From Lachnospiraceae bacterium OM04-12BH (GTDB lineage Bacteria; Bacillota; Clostridia; Lachnospirales; Lachnospiraceae), in contig QULQ01000003.1 in the NCBI GenBank assembly GCA_003490145.1, positions 97,712 to 161,711 of the forward strand: a stretch of DNA of 64,000 bases. The letters are read 5' to 3'. Of the stretch, positions 44,640 through 54,323 are shown one piece after another (the first letter of the stretch is position 1; every line of letters starts with the position of its first letter). The position numbers and the translations under genes are program-made. Below the pieces are notes generated by a model. It had not been told where the DNA came from. It saw only the letters and a program-made list of their open reading frames with translations, and did no database searches.

Positions 44640-47600
44640 CTAACTCTGCTTTGCCCTTGCTTTTTTTCTTTTTATGATACGAAGTACAATGAGCAGGATC
44701 AGCAATACACCTGCTGCAACACTGCAGAATACGGGAAGCAGGGAAGCAGGCCGCTCCAGGCAGGCGAAGATGAATTCCTGCTTGTCCACATTGAATACGT
44801 AGTAGCTGCCATCGATATAACCGGAAACCGGAATGAAAGCACCATTATCGTAGATCTCGATTTCCGGATTTTCAATGTCATCAGGAATCAGGTACCTGAC
44901 TGTGAAAGGACCGGTTCCGTTCAGAACACTGATCTTTTTGCATTCGGCCTTTGTTTTGGAATCCTCCGGATAAGCGTCGATATCGGTCAGAAGGAAGCGG
45001 TCGCCTTCTTTAAAGGTACCCTCTATCAGAGCCAGTGCCTTCCCGTTGTCATCCTTTTCCGAGCTTGCCAGTGTGCTTAAGTATTCCGTGTAAACAGCAT
45101 TGATCGTCTGGTCAAAGGTGAGTGAGGAAGTGTTGAAATCCTCCCATTTGCCGGCATAACCCTTCTTTTCCGGAACCTTGGGGAGCTTTGTGGGATCAAA
45201 GCTTTCGCCGTAGGAGAGGGTGACTGTTGTAACCAGTCTGTCATCTGCCATAAAGGTCAGTGTAATGTTCTGGTAGATGACAGGAAGATCATCAAAGCAC
45301 AGGAAGCTGCCATAGGGAAGAGGCTGGGCCTTTTCTTCATAGCTGATTCCATCAATACCGGCAGGACAGCCTTCAACAAAGTAGTTTTCACTGATATCAT
45401 CATTGACATCAGCCTTACCAGCAATAGAACCAAGATAATTGGTACCCTCGGTGATTTCGATCATGCTGTAGCAGTTTTTGATGGACTTGCCGCTTCCGGC
45501 AATTCCACCAATCTGATTTTCACCGGAGAGGGCACATTTTGCACTGCTTTCCCGGATCGTGGAATCAGAGAAACCGGCGATACCGCCGACCATATCACCG
45601 CCTTCACTGGTAACATCGCCGTCCCCAATACAGGAAATGACGCTGCCAAGCACCATATTGCCGACAATACCACCGATGCAGTCCTTTTTGCCGGTGATGA
45701 CACCTTTGTTTTCAGATTTCCGGATGACGATACGCTGCTGATAGCGGAAATTCATGGATGTAGTATTAAGTGTGATATCGTCTTCAGGATCCAGATCGTT
45801 TTCACGTGACATGGAGCCGGCGATACCGCCTACATTCAGGTCACCATAAATCTTCCCCTTATTCTGACAGTTCATAACCTTGCCAGTAATATCAGTTTCC
45901 TTATCTTCATCAGAGATATCAGTCACAAGTTCATCGGGATCTGTCACATCGTCATCTGCAGTGGTGATGATATTGCCAATGACATTCAGCTCATCTGTAA
46001 TAGCCTGGAAGTCATCCAGAAGAAGCTGGGATTTGCTGTCTACCATATTATTCAGTGTCCGGCTTTCAGAAATAATAGAAGAAAAGCCGGAGCTTAATGC
46101 GGTATGCCAGCTGTCGATCCTGGAGCTGAAAATAGAAGTACGGTTACTGAGGGTATTCTTCATGCTGTCAAGGGCTGAAGAGGTACTGTTATAAACGTTA
46201 TCCTGCAGCTTGTTCAGTTCACTTTCTGCCGCATCCTTGTCAAAGTTATAGTCTGAAATCTGAGGAAGTGCAGAAGGATCAATGGTTGGTACTCCTGATG
46301 GCCATGCCAGGGGACTTTTGGTAGGTTCTGGTGTCACAGTGGGGGTAGGTGTTGCTACAGGAGCAGGTGTTGTGGCAGGAGAGCCGGGATCCATCATCCT
46401 GACAGTGACAGGTACGGGCTGACTCATTGTTGTTTCCGTGGTGTAGGAGCCGGTTTCGCTTTCCAGACTGTCATCGTCACCAATGCTGCCTGCACGGGTT
46501 GTACCGTTGCCCTGAACCGGTGTTGCAGCAGGTGTTGCAGTAGGTGCTGCAGTTGGTATGGCGGTAGGTGTGGCAGTCGGAGTCGCGGTTGGAGTGGCAT
46601 TCGGATCCGGGGTTCCTTCCGGAGTCGCAGTGGGACTTGGACTTAAAGTGGGAATGGAATCCAGAAAGTCTAATGAGATCGGCTTTGGAGTCGGCAGGGA
46701 TGACAGATCCGTCAGCTCGGAAGTAAAGGAGCGCATGTCATTGCTGGCTTCATTTGCAATACCATCAGCAGCCCGCTGGGTGGATTCCACTGCGTCAAGC
46801 AGCTTATTTAACTGAGCATTCAGGTCTGTGGAGGTACCGCTGGCATCATCATTCATCTTTGTAACAAGATCATGCAGCTTATTCAGTTCGGTATGCAGCT
46901 TATCAAGAGTATCCTCGTTGTAAAGCATTTCGCTGCTGGGTTCCATCTGCCCGGCAATCCCACCGACATCCTTACGCCCATGAAGCACACCGTAGTTGAT
47001 ACAACCCTCGATATAGCCCATCTGGCTTCCGGCAATTCCACCGACATTGTAGCCAACGTGCTGATATCCGACAGCACCGTTATTGACGCTGGCACGGATG
47101 ATGCCTGTATTACTTCCGGCAATCCCACCGATATCAGTTACACTGGTTACATTTTCAGTGGAGAGAAGATCGTCAACCGTCAGCAGGGAAATATCGAGAT
47201 CCCCTTCTTCTACAGTGGTATTTACACTGGCACGGTTAATACAGCTCAGAATAGAGCCGGCGTTAGTCCCGGCAATGGCACCGATCCGGTGATTACCATA
47301 AACAATACCCTCGGAGAGACATTCACTGATGATACCGGTGACATCATTATAACCGGCAATCATACCAATATCATCGCCACCATTTAAATTACCGGCAGCA
47401 TGGCATCCGCTGATGATTCCCTTGTTATGGCCAACAAGCAGAGCAAGACCGTCATGGCTGCTCTTAGCTGTAGCAGAGCCGTTGACACGGAGATCATAGA
47501 TCTCACCGCTTTCCTGAAGATAACGGAAGAGACCGGTATTGTCACTTCCGGCATCATTGGTAATGCCCTTGATGGTATGTCCATTGCCAATAAAAATACC

Positions 47601-47951
47601 ACCGAAGGAGGGAACAGGGGTAAAGGTGGCAGTGCTGAAATCCAGATCATTGTCCAGAACGAAGATTTTTCCCTTTGACCAGGAATCGATCACACAGCTC
47701 TCAGCCATATCCTGAAATTCCTTCAGCGAAGTAATATGGATGGCATCCTCCAGGGAAAGATCAGAAGCCTCTGATTCTGAAGAGATATCCACACCGTTAA
47801 ACGGAGTGGGAGAGACATCCGGGTTTGCTGAAGTGATCTCTCTGGCATCTGCAATAGTTCCAAATACTGGCTGAATCAGACAGAAGCAGAGAAGGAGGAC
47901 AAAGGCTGTCGCATATCTGATCCACTTACCTGTTTTCTTCTGATTATTCAT
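44640..47951 (-). CDS. Large GLUG-repeat surface protein with membrane anchor
   Basis: 1,103 residues from the ATG at 47951 (GGAAGTGTTTCCC upstream); the longer frame lacks a ribosome site. N-terminal signal peptide, then GLUG-type repeats (NVGGIAGS, DIGMIAGYN, RIGAIAGTN) at about 140-360, helical segments flanking a Pro/Thr-rich linker (TPTATPTATPTAIPTAAP), and a second GLUG block (CIGGIVGNM, MVGGIAGFS, QIGGIAGSG). An InlB-like repeat (FMADDRLVTTVTLSYGESF, AGKWEDF) and a C-terminal membrane helix with a lysine-rich tail follow. The start overlaps the MMPL gene end by eight bases, so the two work together; adhesion or envelope partnering is inferred. Confidence 0.9.
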   Translation of the reverse strand: MNNQKKTGKWIRYATAFVLLLCFCLIQPVFGTIADAREITSANPDVSPTPFNGVDISSESEASDLSLEDAIHITSLKEFQDMAESCVIDSWSKGKIFVLDNDLDFSTATFTPVPSFGGIFIGNGHTIKGITNDAGSDNTGLFRYLQESGEIYDLRVNGSATAKSSHDGLALLVGHNKGIISGCHAAGNLNGGDDIGMIAGYNDVTGIISECLSEGIVYGNHRIGAIAGTNAGSILSCINRASVNTTVEEGDLDISLLTVDDLLSTENVTSVTDIGGIAGSNTGIIRASVNNGAVGYQHVGYNVGGIAGSQMGYIEGCINYGVLHGRKDVGGIAGQMEPSSEMLYNEDTLDKLHTELNKLHDLVTKMNDDASGTSTDLNAQLNKLLDAVESTQRAADGIANEASNDMRSFTSELTDLSSLPTPKPISLDFLDSIPTLSPSPTATPEGTPDPNATPTATPTATPTAIPTAAPTATPAATPVQGNGTTRAGSIGDDDSLESETGSYTTETTMSQPVPVTVRMMDPGSPATTPAPVATPTPTVTPEPTKSPLAWPSGVPTIDPSALPQISDYNFDKDAAESELNKLQDNVYNSTSSALDSMKNTLSNRTSIFSSRIDSWHTALSSGFSSIISESRTLNNMVDSKSQLLLDDFQAITDELNVIGNIITTADDDVTDPDELVTDISDEDKETDITGKVMNCQNKGKIYGDLNVGGIAGSMSRENDLDPEDDITLNTTSMNFRYQQRIVIRKSENKGVITGKKDCIGGIVGNMVLGSVISCIGDGDVTSEGGDMVGGIAGFSDSTIRESSAKCALSGENQIGGIAGSGKSIKNCYSMIEITEGTNYLGSIAGKADVNDDISENYFVEGCPAGIDGISYEEKAQPLPYGSFLCFDDLPVIYQNITLTFMADDRLVTTVTLSYGESFDPTKLPKVPEKKGYAGKWEDFNTSSLTFDQTINAVYTEYLSTLASSEKDDNGKALALIEGTFKEGDRFLLTDIDAYPEDSKTKAECKKISVLNGTGPFTVRYLIPDDIENPEIEIYDNGAFIPVSGYIDGSYYVFNVDKQEFIFACLERPASLLPVFCSVAAGVLLILLIVLRIIKRKKARAKQS

Positions 47952-50490
47952 GGGAAACACTTCCTTTCTCATTATGTTCAATATCATTGTTTGTGCCGGA
48001 CTCAGTATTTTCGTCTGTGCCGGGTGCTGTGTCAGCTGGTGTGCCGCCAGAGGGACTTTCCTCCAGACTGGTTGCCTCACCGGAGAGGATCGTGGCGTTC
48101 ATGCTTCCACGGATAATACCGTTGAAGCTTCCTTCTACCATACCGTTAACCTGACCTCTGATGATACCGGATACACGGGTGGCACCCGTAAAGGACTGTG
48201 GTGTGAGATTGATCCTGCTCTTCAGCTCGAAGCTGGTCTTTTCAATGATAAAGTCACCAAGTACCAGGATCTGTGGCAGGACACCAAGTACCAGGATGAT
48301 GGAAATAATGGTACCACGGCTTAAGCAGGTTCCGATCGCTGCGATGATCGGATTGGTCGTCATGACACCGATCAGGGCACCGGCAGCAGCCAGAATACTT
48401 CCCGAGGTAAAAATGGTTGGGAAGGACTGGTTCAGGGTAACGATGATCGCTTCCTTGGGCGGCATGGACTGTTTCAGATCCTTATAATGGCTGGAAATAA
48501 CGATCGCATAGTCAATATTGGCACCCATCTGGATGGAGTTAACGATCAGGTAGCCCAGGAAGTACAGCGGTGAATCCTGGAGATAAGGGAAGGAGAAGTT
48601 GATCCAGATACTTCCCTGGATGACCAGAATCAAAAGTACAGGTAATCCTGCCGAGTTAAAGGTAAACAGCAGGATAATGATTACAAACAGGGCAGACAAT
48701 ACACTGATCAGCATATTATCCTGGCTGAAGGAAGATGATAGGTCATAATCACTGGTGGAGTTACCAACGACATAAACAGAAGCATCATCATAGTATTTAT
48801 CAGCCTCCTGATGGATGACCTTCAGGAAATCAAAGGTCTGCTGGCTTTCCTCTGGAAGGTTCAGATAGACGACAAGCCTGGTCCAGTCATCTGTTTTCAG
48901 CTGAAGCTTTGCTTTTTCAAGCTGATCAAACAGATCATCCAGGGTATCCTGGATATCACCCTCCAGGGTGATATTTCCTTCTTCCATCTGATCCTTTAAA
49001 AAGAAAAACATGTCAAAAAGAGGAACCTTGTATTTTTCAATTCCGTTTATGATCTGGCCATACTGGTTATTATTGACGGCATAGGCTGTATACAGGAGAT
49101 TTGCCACTTCATATTCCACACCGGAAAGCTCAGAAAATTCACGTGGATTCAGGGCATCCGTCAGGTAATAGCCGTCCATGGCCTCCACGCCGGCAAGACC
49201 GGTCGTTGATTTGACCTCCGTATGGCCTTCAAGATCCTTCAGCAGGGCACTTTCTGATTCATAATCACCGGAGGGGACAAGCACAGCTACCATATTGTTG
49301 GTGCCAAAGGTATTTTTGATCTTCTGGTAGGCAATCTGGCTTTCATTCTGCTTGGCGGTGGTCAGATCCGTATAGCTGTAACAGTAAGGACACTTGTTCG
49401 CAAAAATACATGCTACAACTGTAATGGCAACAAATAACGGAGGAACAATGAATCTTGTTTTTACGTCAAACTTTCCCACAACAGTGATAGGAGGGATCAG
49501 ATTTTTATGCTTGGTCTTATCGATCAGATTACTGAACAGCATCAGAAGACCGGGCATAAGGGTAAATACGGAAAGAAGACTCATCATGATCGCCTTGATC
49601 AGGACAACTGCCAGGTCGCGGCCGATCAGGAAGTGCATGAAGGCCAGCGCTGCAAGACCGGATACAGTGGTCAGGGAGGAGGATGAAATCTCCGGGATCG
49701 CTTTGCTTAAGGCAGCAATGCAGGCTTCTCTTGCCGGTTTGGTTTCGTGTTCATCGCTGAATCTATGACAGAGGATAATGGCATAGTCGATTGCCAGCGC
49801 CAGCTGCAGTACTACAGTAACCGAATTGGAAATAAAGGAAATGGTACCGCACAGGAAGTTGGTACCCATGTTCATAAGGGCAGCTACGCCGAAGGTGGCG
49901 ATCAGTACGGGAACCTCCGCATAGGCTCTGGAAGTCAGGGTCAGTACTATGACGATAATGATAGCGGCAATGACCACAATAACCTGCATTTCGCTTTGCA
50001 GTTCGGCTGCAGTATCGGAACCAACCTCCGAATTTATGTAGGTATCATAGCCGGACAGCTTATCTTCAATCTCGTGGATCGCATTGACACTGACCTCGTC
50101 TGTGGTAGTTCCGTCAAAGGTAACATCAAACAGGGCAGAAGAATTTTTGTAGTGATCCTCTGTGTTGTCAAATACAGCGTCGGTGACGCCATCAATCTCC
50201 TTCAGGTCTTCGGCAAGCTCTTCACCCTTCTCATAGGAAATGTTGGAAACCATGACCCGGGCAGTACCATAGGTGACAAACTGGTCATTCATGATCGTCA
50301 GTCCCTGCCTGGTTTCGGTCGAATCCGGCAGGTAGGTTGTGATATCATTTTCAACCTTGACCCATCCATTTGCGATAATACAGAAAATAATGGCAAAAAT
50401 ATAAAGCAGGAAAAACAGGTTCCGTTTATCAACGATAAAGGTTGCCACCTTTTCCATGGGAGTTGCCTTATTCTCTCCAGTCTCGTTCAT
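47944..50490 (-). CDS. MMPL/RND-type membrane transporter
   Basis: 848 residues with the duplicated RND layout: helix 1 near 30-46, a first extracytoplasmic domain, a bundle of five helices at about 170-330 (LALAIDYAIILCHRFSDE carries the family's charged motif), a single helix, a second external domain with coiled helices, and a second bundle at about 600-750 (MGANIDYAIVISSHYKD). Proton-driven MMPL proteins move lipids or surface polymers. The long Gly/Thr/Ser-rich cytoplasmic tail (GIIRGQVNGMVEGSFNG repeats) is unusual. It is coupled to the GLUG protein gene. Confidence 0.93.
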   Translation of the reverse strand: MNETGENKATPMEKVATFIVDKRNLFFLLYIFAIIFCIIANGWVKVENDITTYLPDSTETRQGLTIMNDQFVTYGTARVMVSNISYEKGEELAEDLKEIDGVTDAVFDNTEDHYKNSSALFDVTFDGTTTDEVSVNAIHEIEDKLSGYDTYINSEVGSDTAAELQSEMQVIVVIAAIIIVIVLTLTSRAYAEVPVLIATFGVAALMNMGTNFLCGTISFISNSVTVVLQLALAIDYAIILCHRFSDEHETKPAREACIAALSKAIPEISSSSLTTVSGLAALAFMHFLIGRDLAVVLIKAIMMSLLSVFTLMPGLLMLFSNLIDKTKHKNLIPPITVVGKFDVKTRFIVPPLFVAITVVACIFANKCPYCYSYTDLTTAKQNESQIAYQKIKNTFGTNNMVAVLVPSGDYESESALLKDLEGHTEVKSTTGLAGVEAMDGYYLTDALNPREFSELSGVEYEVANLLYTAYAVNNNQYGQIINGIEKYKVPLFDMFFFLKDQMEEGNITLEGDIQDTLDDLFDQLEKAKLQLKTDDWTRLVVYLNLPEESQQTFDFLKVIHQEADKYYDDASVYVVGNSTSDYDLSSSFSQDNMLISVLSALFVIIILLFTFNSAGLPVLLILVIQGSIWINFSFPYLQDSPLYFLGYLIVNSIQMGANIDYAIVISSHYKDLKQSMPPKEAIIVTLNQSFPTIFTSGSILAAAGALIGVMTTNPIIAAIGTCLSRGTIISIILVLGVLPQILVLGDFIIEKTSFELKSRINLTPQSFTGATRVSGIIRGQVNGMVEGSFNGIIRGSMNATILSGEATSLEESPSGGTPADTAPGTDENTESGTNNDIEHNEKGSVSHE

Positions 50491-50549
50491 TTGAAATCAA
50501 TCCTTTCTTGTAGGTTCTGTTTTAATTAGTCTTTTTTTTAACAAAAAAA

Positions 50550-50578
50550 ATTATAGGCTTCTTTTACTGAATAGACAA
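50550..50578 (-). promoter_or_regulatory. Promoter for the MMPL-GLUG operon
   Basis: On the minus strand: TTGTCT, a 17-base spacer and TATAAT, about 60 bases before the MMPL start. Confidence 0.7.
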
Positions 50579-50712
50579 TAAGCAAAAAGGCGCAGATGAT
50601 AAAAAACTATAAAAATTTATGTAAGGATTTGGAAGCGTTTGACTTTGCAGAAGCTTCTTATTATAATCAACTTGTGTCATTTAGGATAAATACACAGAAA
50701 GAAGGAATTAAC

Positions 50713-51849
50713 ATGACGAAAATTGATATTGTATCCGGATTCCTGGGTGCAGGAAAAACTACATTAATAAAGAAGCTTTTAAAAGAAGCCCTTGCTGATA
50801 CAAAAACAGTTCTGATCGAGAACGAATTTGGTGAGATCGGAATTGACGGCGGGTTTCTGAAGGAATCCGGTATTGAGATCAAGGAAATGAATTCAGGCTG
50901 TATCTGTTGTTCCCTCGTAGGTGATTTTGGAACATCCCTGAAGGAGGTGCTGAAGACCTATGCACCGGAGCGTATTCTGATCGAGCCTTCAGGTGTTGGC
51001 AAGCTTTCTGATGTTATGAGGGCAGTACAGAATGTCATTGATGAAAAGGATGTTGTACTGAACAGTGCAGTAGCTGTTGTAGATGCCTCCAAGTGCAAGA
51101 TGTACATCAAAAACTTCGGAGAGTTTTTCATTAACCAGATCGCACATGCAGGAACCATTATCCTGAGCCGTACCGGCAATATTTCAGAAGAGAAGCTGAA
51201 TACCTGTATTGCTCTGATACGTGAGCATAATGACAAGGCAACGATCGTGACAACTCCCTGGGACGAGCTGGATGGAAAGGATATTCTGGATACCATCGAG
51301 GGAGCTAAGGATCTGGAAGCAGAATTATTAAAGGAGATCATGGAGCAGCATGAGCATGATGAGGAGGAAGAGCATCATCACCATCATGACCACGATCATG
51401 ACCATGAGCATCATCACGACCACGACGAAGATCATGAGCACGGACATCACCACGACCATGACGAGGATCATGACCATCACCACGACCATGATCACGAGCA
51501 TCATCATGAACATGATGAGAACTGTACCTGCGGCTGCCACGATCATGACCACCATCATCACCATCACCACGCTGATGAGGTATTCACCAGCTTTGGTATG
51601 GAAACAGCAGCTGCTTACACGAAGGAAGAGATTGAAGAGATTCTGAAGGCACTTGGCGATGAGGAAGCCTATGGTATCGTGCTGAGAGCAAAGGGTATGG
51701 TAGCAGACAAAGACGGTGGCTGGATCTACTTTGACTATGTTCCTGAAGAGAGTAATGTCCGTGCAGGCAAGCCTGATGTGACCGGCAAATTCTGTGTGAT
51801 CGGTTCAAAGCTTAGGGAAGATGCACTGAAGAAGCTGTTCGAGAGATAA
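50713..51849 (+). CDS. CobW/G3E-family GTPase with a histidine-rich metal-binding loop
   Basis: 378 residues from the ATG at 50713 (AAGGAATTAAC upstream). G3E motifs: P-loop GFLGAGKTTL, SGCICCSL (CxCC metal site) and IEPSGVG. Residues 216-295 form a His/Asp/Glu-rich stretch (EHHHHHDHDHDHEHHH and similar) with a CTCGC motif, a strong zinc or nickel reservoir. A CobW C-terminal domain follows. Such proteins are GTP-driven metallochaperones for zinc, cobalt or nickel. No Zur-type site was identified upstream. Confidence 0.93.
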   Translation: MTKIDIVSGFLGAGKTTLIKKLLKEALADTKTVLIENEFGEIGIDGGFLKESGIEIKEMNSGCICCSLVGDFGTSLKEVLKTYAPERILIEPSGVGKLSDVMRAVQNVIDEKDVVLNSAVAVVDASKCKMYIKNFGEFFINQIAHAGTIILSRTGNISEEKLNTCIALIREHNDKATIVTTPWDELDGKDILDTIEGAKDLEAELLKEIMEQHEHDEEEEHHHHHDHDHDHEHHHDHDEDHEHGHHHDHDEDHDHHHDHDHEHHHEHDENCTCGCHDHDHHHHHHHADEVFTSFGMETAAAYTKEEIEEILKALGDEEAYGIVLRAKGMVADKDGGWIYFDYVPEESNVRAGKPDVTGKFCVIGSKLREDALKKLFER

Positions 51850-51874
51850 AGACCAGAAAAGAGGAAGTAAAAAA

Positions 51875-52804
51875 ATGAAACCCGTATATATTATCAATGG
51901 ATTTCTGGAAAGCGGAAAGACAGAATTTATATGCTATACACTGGGACAGCCTTATTTCCGGATCAAGGGAAGCACCCTTCTGATCGTCTGTGAGGAAGGA
52001 GAGAATGAATACAGTCAGGAGCTTCTGTCAAAAACAAAGACGGTTATGGAAGTGATCGAGGATGAGGAGGATTTCAATCCTTCCCATCTTCAGGAGCTGG
52101 AAAAGAAATACAAGCCGGAAAGGATCATCATTGAGTACAACGGTATGTGGAACTTCAAGAATATGAAGCTTCCCTGGTACTTTACCGTAGAGCAGCAGAT
52201 CACGATTATTGATGCATCCACCTTCCCAATGTACTATACCAATATGAAATCCCTGCTTGCAGAAATGCTCCGGAAATCCGAGATGATCATTTTTAACCGT
52301 TGTGACGGTATTGAGGATCTAAGCTCCTATAAGAGAAATGTAAAGGCGATCAATCAGCAGGCAGATATCATCTTTGAGGATGCCAATGGGGAAGTCAATC
52401 AGATTTTTGAAGATGATCTGCCCTATAAGCTGGATGCACCGATCATTGAGCTGGATAATGAAGGTTACGGTATCTGGTATCTGGATTCCCTTGATAATCT
52501 GGATCGTTATATTGGAAAGACCATCCAGTTTGTAGGCATGGTAGTAAGACCAAAGGATTTTCCAAAAGGATACTTTATCCCGGGAAGAATGGCGATGACC
52601 TGCTGTGCAGAGGATATGGCATTTCTTGGCTTTGCCTGCAAATATGACAAGGCAGATACCCTGACAGAAAAGCAGTGGGTCAAGGTAACAGCCAGAGTAG
52701 AGAAGGAATATTTCTCCGATTATGAGGGAGAAGGACCGGTGCTGCATGCCATCAGTGTAGAGCAGACAAGGCAGCCTAAGGAGCCGGTGATCAGCTTTAC
52801 CTGA
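51875..52804 (+). CDS. Second CobW-like GTPase with a DUF1980/YcgQ-like C-terminal domain
   Basis: 309 residues. The N-terminal domain has a variant P-loop GFLESGKTEF and lacks the CxCC motif; instead it retains IIEYNGMWN where CobW has IEPSG. From about 210 the sequence (GKTIQFVGMVVRPKDFPKGY, then RMAMTCCAEDMAFLGFAC) matches the C-terminal pattern of the YcgQ/DUF1980 family, whose genes accompany YcgR-type permeases. It lies 25 bases after the His-rich CobW gene, so a shared metal-handling job is probable. Confidence 0.75.
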   Translation: MKPVYIINGFLESGKTEFICYTLGQPYFRIKGSTLLIVCEEGENEYSQELLSKTKTVMEVIEDEEDFNPSHLQELEKKYKPERIIIEYNGMWNFKNMKLPWYFTVEQQITIIDASTFPMYYTNMKSLLAEMLRKSEMIIFNRCDGIEDLSSYKRNVKAINQQADIIFEDANGEVNQIFEDDLPYKLDAPIIELDNEGYGIWYLDSLDNLDRYIGKTIQFVGMVVRPKDFPKGYFIPGRMAMTCCAEDMAFLGFACKYDKADTLTEKQWVKVTARVEKEYFSDYEGEGPVLHAISVEQTRQPKEPVISFT

Positions 52805-52827
52805 GAAAATGAGAGGGAGACAAGGAT

Positions 52828-53742
52828 ATGTACCATTATACTGCCATACAGTGGTTATTTTTCTTCTATTTTTACTGTTTCTTTGGATGGGTTTTTGAAT
52901 CAACCTATGTTTCCATCAAAAGCAGGCATTTTGTAAACAGAGGGTTTATGAGAGGCCCTTTCCTTCCTATCTATGGAAGCGGTGCAATCATGATGCTTGT
53001 AGTTTCCATGCCATTTCAGGATAATCTTATCCTGACTTATCTGGCTGGCTGCGTGGGAGCAACGCTTCTTGAACTGGTGACAGGCATGACAATGGAGGCA
53101 CTTTTTAAAGTCAGATACTGGGACTACTCTAACCAGAAGTTTAATTATAAGGGACATATCTGTCTTTCCTCGACCATAGCGTGGGGATTCCTGACGATCT
53201 TTATGACGCAGTTCCTGCATAAGGGAGTAGAAAAGCTTGTGTTATCCATTCCCTATAATATACTGACGATCCTGACGGTAGTGCTGTCGGTTTATATTGT
53301 GGCTGATTTCACGCTTTCCTTCAAGGCTGCTATGGATCTGAGAGATGTCCTGATCGGACTGGATAAGGCAAGAGCCGAGATGGAGAAGATCCAGAAGCGT
53401 CTGGATGTGCTGATCGCAGTGGCAAATGATGAGAGAGAAACCAGAAAGCTGGAGAGAGAAGAACGCGCTGATGAGTGGATGGAGAATCTGGAGGAGAGGT
53501 TTTCAAAGGTCAGGGAACATCTTACCACAAATCCTGGAGCCTTTATGGACAATGTGAGGGATGAGCTTGCAGAGCTCCGCAGTAAGTATCTGGTTGAGAA
53601 GGAGCATCGTCTGCAGTTTGACCGCCTGAAGGATTTCTATCAGAGAAGCCTCATCAAGGGAAATCCGGGTATGTATTCCAGAAAATTCAATGAAGCACTG
53701 GAAGAACTGAAAAAAGCTGTGAATGAAAGAAAGAACAAGTAA
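52828..53742 (+). CDS. CmpB-type putative ABC-transporter membrane protein
   Basis: 304 residues. The N-terminal 170 contain four or five membrane helices and the family signature FFGWVFESTYVSIKSRHFVN and RGFMRGPFLPIYGSGA; the C-terminal 130 are a charged coiled coil. It matches the CmpB-like (PF06541 type) family, whose function is not established. It is the third gene of the CobW unit, 23 bases downstream, hinting at a membrane component of metal handling. Confidence 0.85.
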   Translation: MYHYTAIQWLFFFYFYCFFGWVFESTYVSIKSRHFVNRGFMRGPFLPIYGSGAIMMLVVSMPFQDNLILTYLAGCVGATLLELVTGMTMEALFKVRYWDYSNQKFNYKGHICLSSTIAWGFLTIFMTQFLHKGVEKLVLSIPYNILTILTVVLSVYIVADFTLSFKAAMDLRDVLIGLDKARAEMEKIQKRLDVLIAVANDERETRKLEREERADEWMENLEERFSKVREHLTTNPGAFMDNVRDELAELRSKYLVEKEHRLQFDRLKDFYQRSLIKGNPGMYSRKFNEALEELKKAVNERKNK

Positions 53743-53795
53743 GATTTTGGAATAAATAAAACTTTTCAAAAAAATAAAAAAATTTTAAAAAGCTA

Positions 53796-53824
53796 TTGAC
53801 GAAACCCGCAGAGGATGATATTAT
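53796..53824 (+). promoter_or_regulatory. tRNA-Leu promoter
   Basis: TTGACG, a 17-base spacer and TATTAT, ending 21 bases before the mature tRNA. Confidence 0.75.
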
Positions 53825-53845
53825 ACCATTTGTGACGTGAGTCAA

Positions 53846-53930
53846 GCGGAAGTGTCGGAACTGGCAGACGAGCAAGACTAAGGATCTTGTGAGCATTGCG
53901 CTCGTGTGGGTTCAAGTCCCATCTTCCGCA
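53846..53930 (+). tRNA. tRNA-Leu (anticodon AAG)
   Basis: Class II tRNA with a long variable arm. Acceptor GCGGAAG pairs with CTTCCGC (discriminator A at 53930), the anticodon stem CAAGA/TCTTG encloses CTAAGGA with anticodon AAG, and the T loop is GTTCAAGTC. CCA is not encoded. A recombination target for mobile DNA is likely, as a phage remnant follows. Confidence 0.95.
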
Positions 53931-53934
53931 TAAG

Positions 53935-53968
53935 AAAACCTCAGTATTTACTGGGGTTTTTCTTTTTT
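53935..53968 (+). terminator. Terminator after tRNA-Leu
   Basis: AAAACC.CAGT pairs with ACTG.GGTTTT, followed by TCTTTTTT. Confidence 0.72.
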
Positions 53969-53993
53969 GTGGTGTGTTTCATGTTTCATTAAG

Positions 53994-54247
53994 GAAGTAT
54001 ACAAAGCCAATGATCCCCTGGGACTTTATGGATATAACTGCGCGTATAATCATTATGTATGATTCGAAGGTGCATCCCTACGGAGGTTAGAGCAAAGATA
54101 AAGGGCAAGACCGCAGAATATAAAGAGTTCTGCAATGCCTGTGGAGTACCGGCAGCTACAAGCAGGCTCAGATATGAATGCGGCACATCTGACCTTAAGA
54201 AGCAATTTGTTACAATGAATATAGCGGAAGATAAAAGAAATCTTTAA
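53994..54247 (+). pseudogene. Degenerate phage minor capsid protein fragment
   Basis: One frame reads EVYKANDPLGLYGYNCAYNHYV, then a TGA, then FEGASLRRLEQR; another frame continues as VRAKIKGKTAEYKEFCNACG to a stop at 54247. The YGxNCxHxxxx-EG pattern and the following helical tail resemble the C-terminus of siphophage minor capsid proteins. At least one stop and one frameshift break it. It is a prophage scar next to tRNA-Leu; confidence in the family is moderate. Confidence 0.5.
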
Positions 54248-54323
54248 GTATAGTGGCTCAGTTACATGATAAGGAAATTAACGCGAAATATTATTTTTCT
54301 GATTATGGAGATAAGGTGGCAAC

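Noticed and set aside
46300..46700. CRISPR-like periodic repeats
   Set aside because: The periodicity is the codon repeat of the Pro/Thr linker of the GLUG protein, with no spacers.
47400..50529. Several 60-260-codon plus-strand frames opposite the MMPL and GLUG genes
   Set aside because: They mirror the repetitive codons of the minus-strand genes and lack ribosome sites and recognisable domains.
51328..51646. Two long open frames of Met/Val-rich and Met/Thr-rich composition
   Set aside because: They are shadows of the histidine-rich repeat in the CobW gene: the CAY-rich codons read in other frames give ATG- and GTG-rich nonsense.
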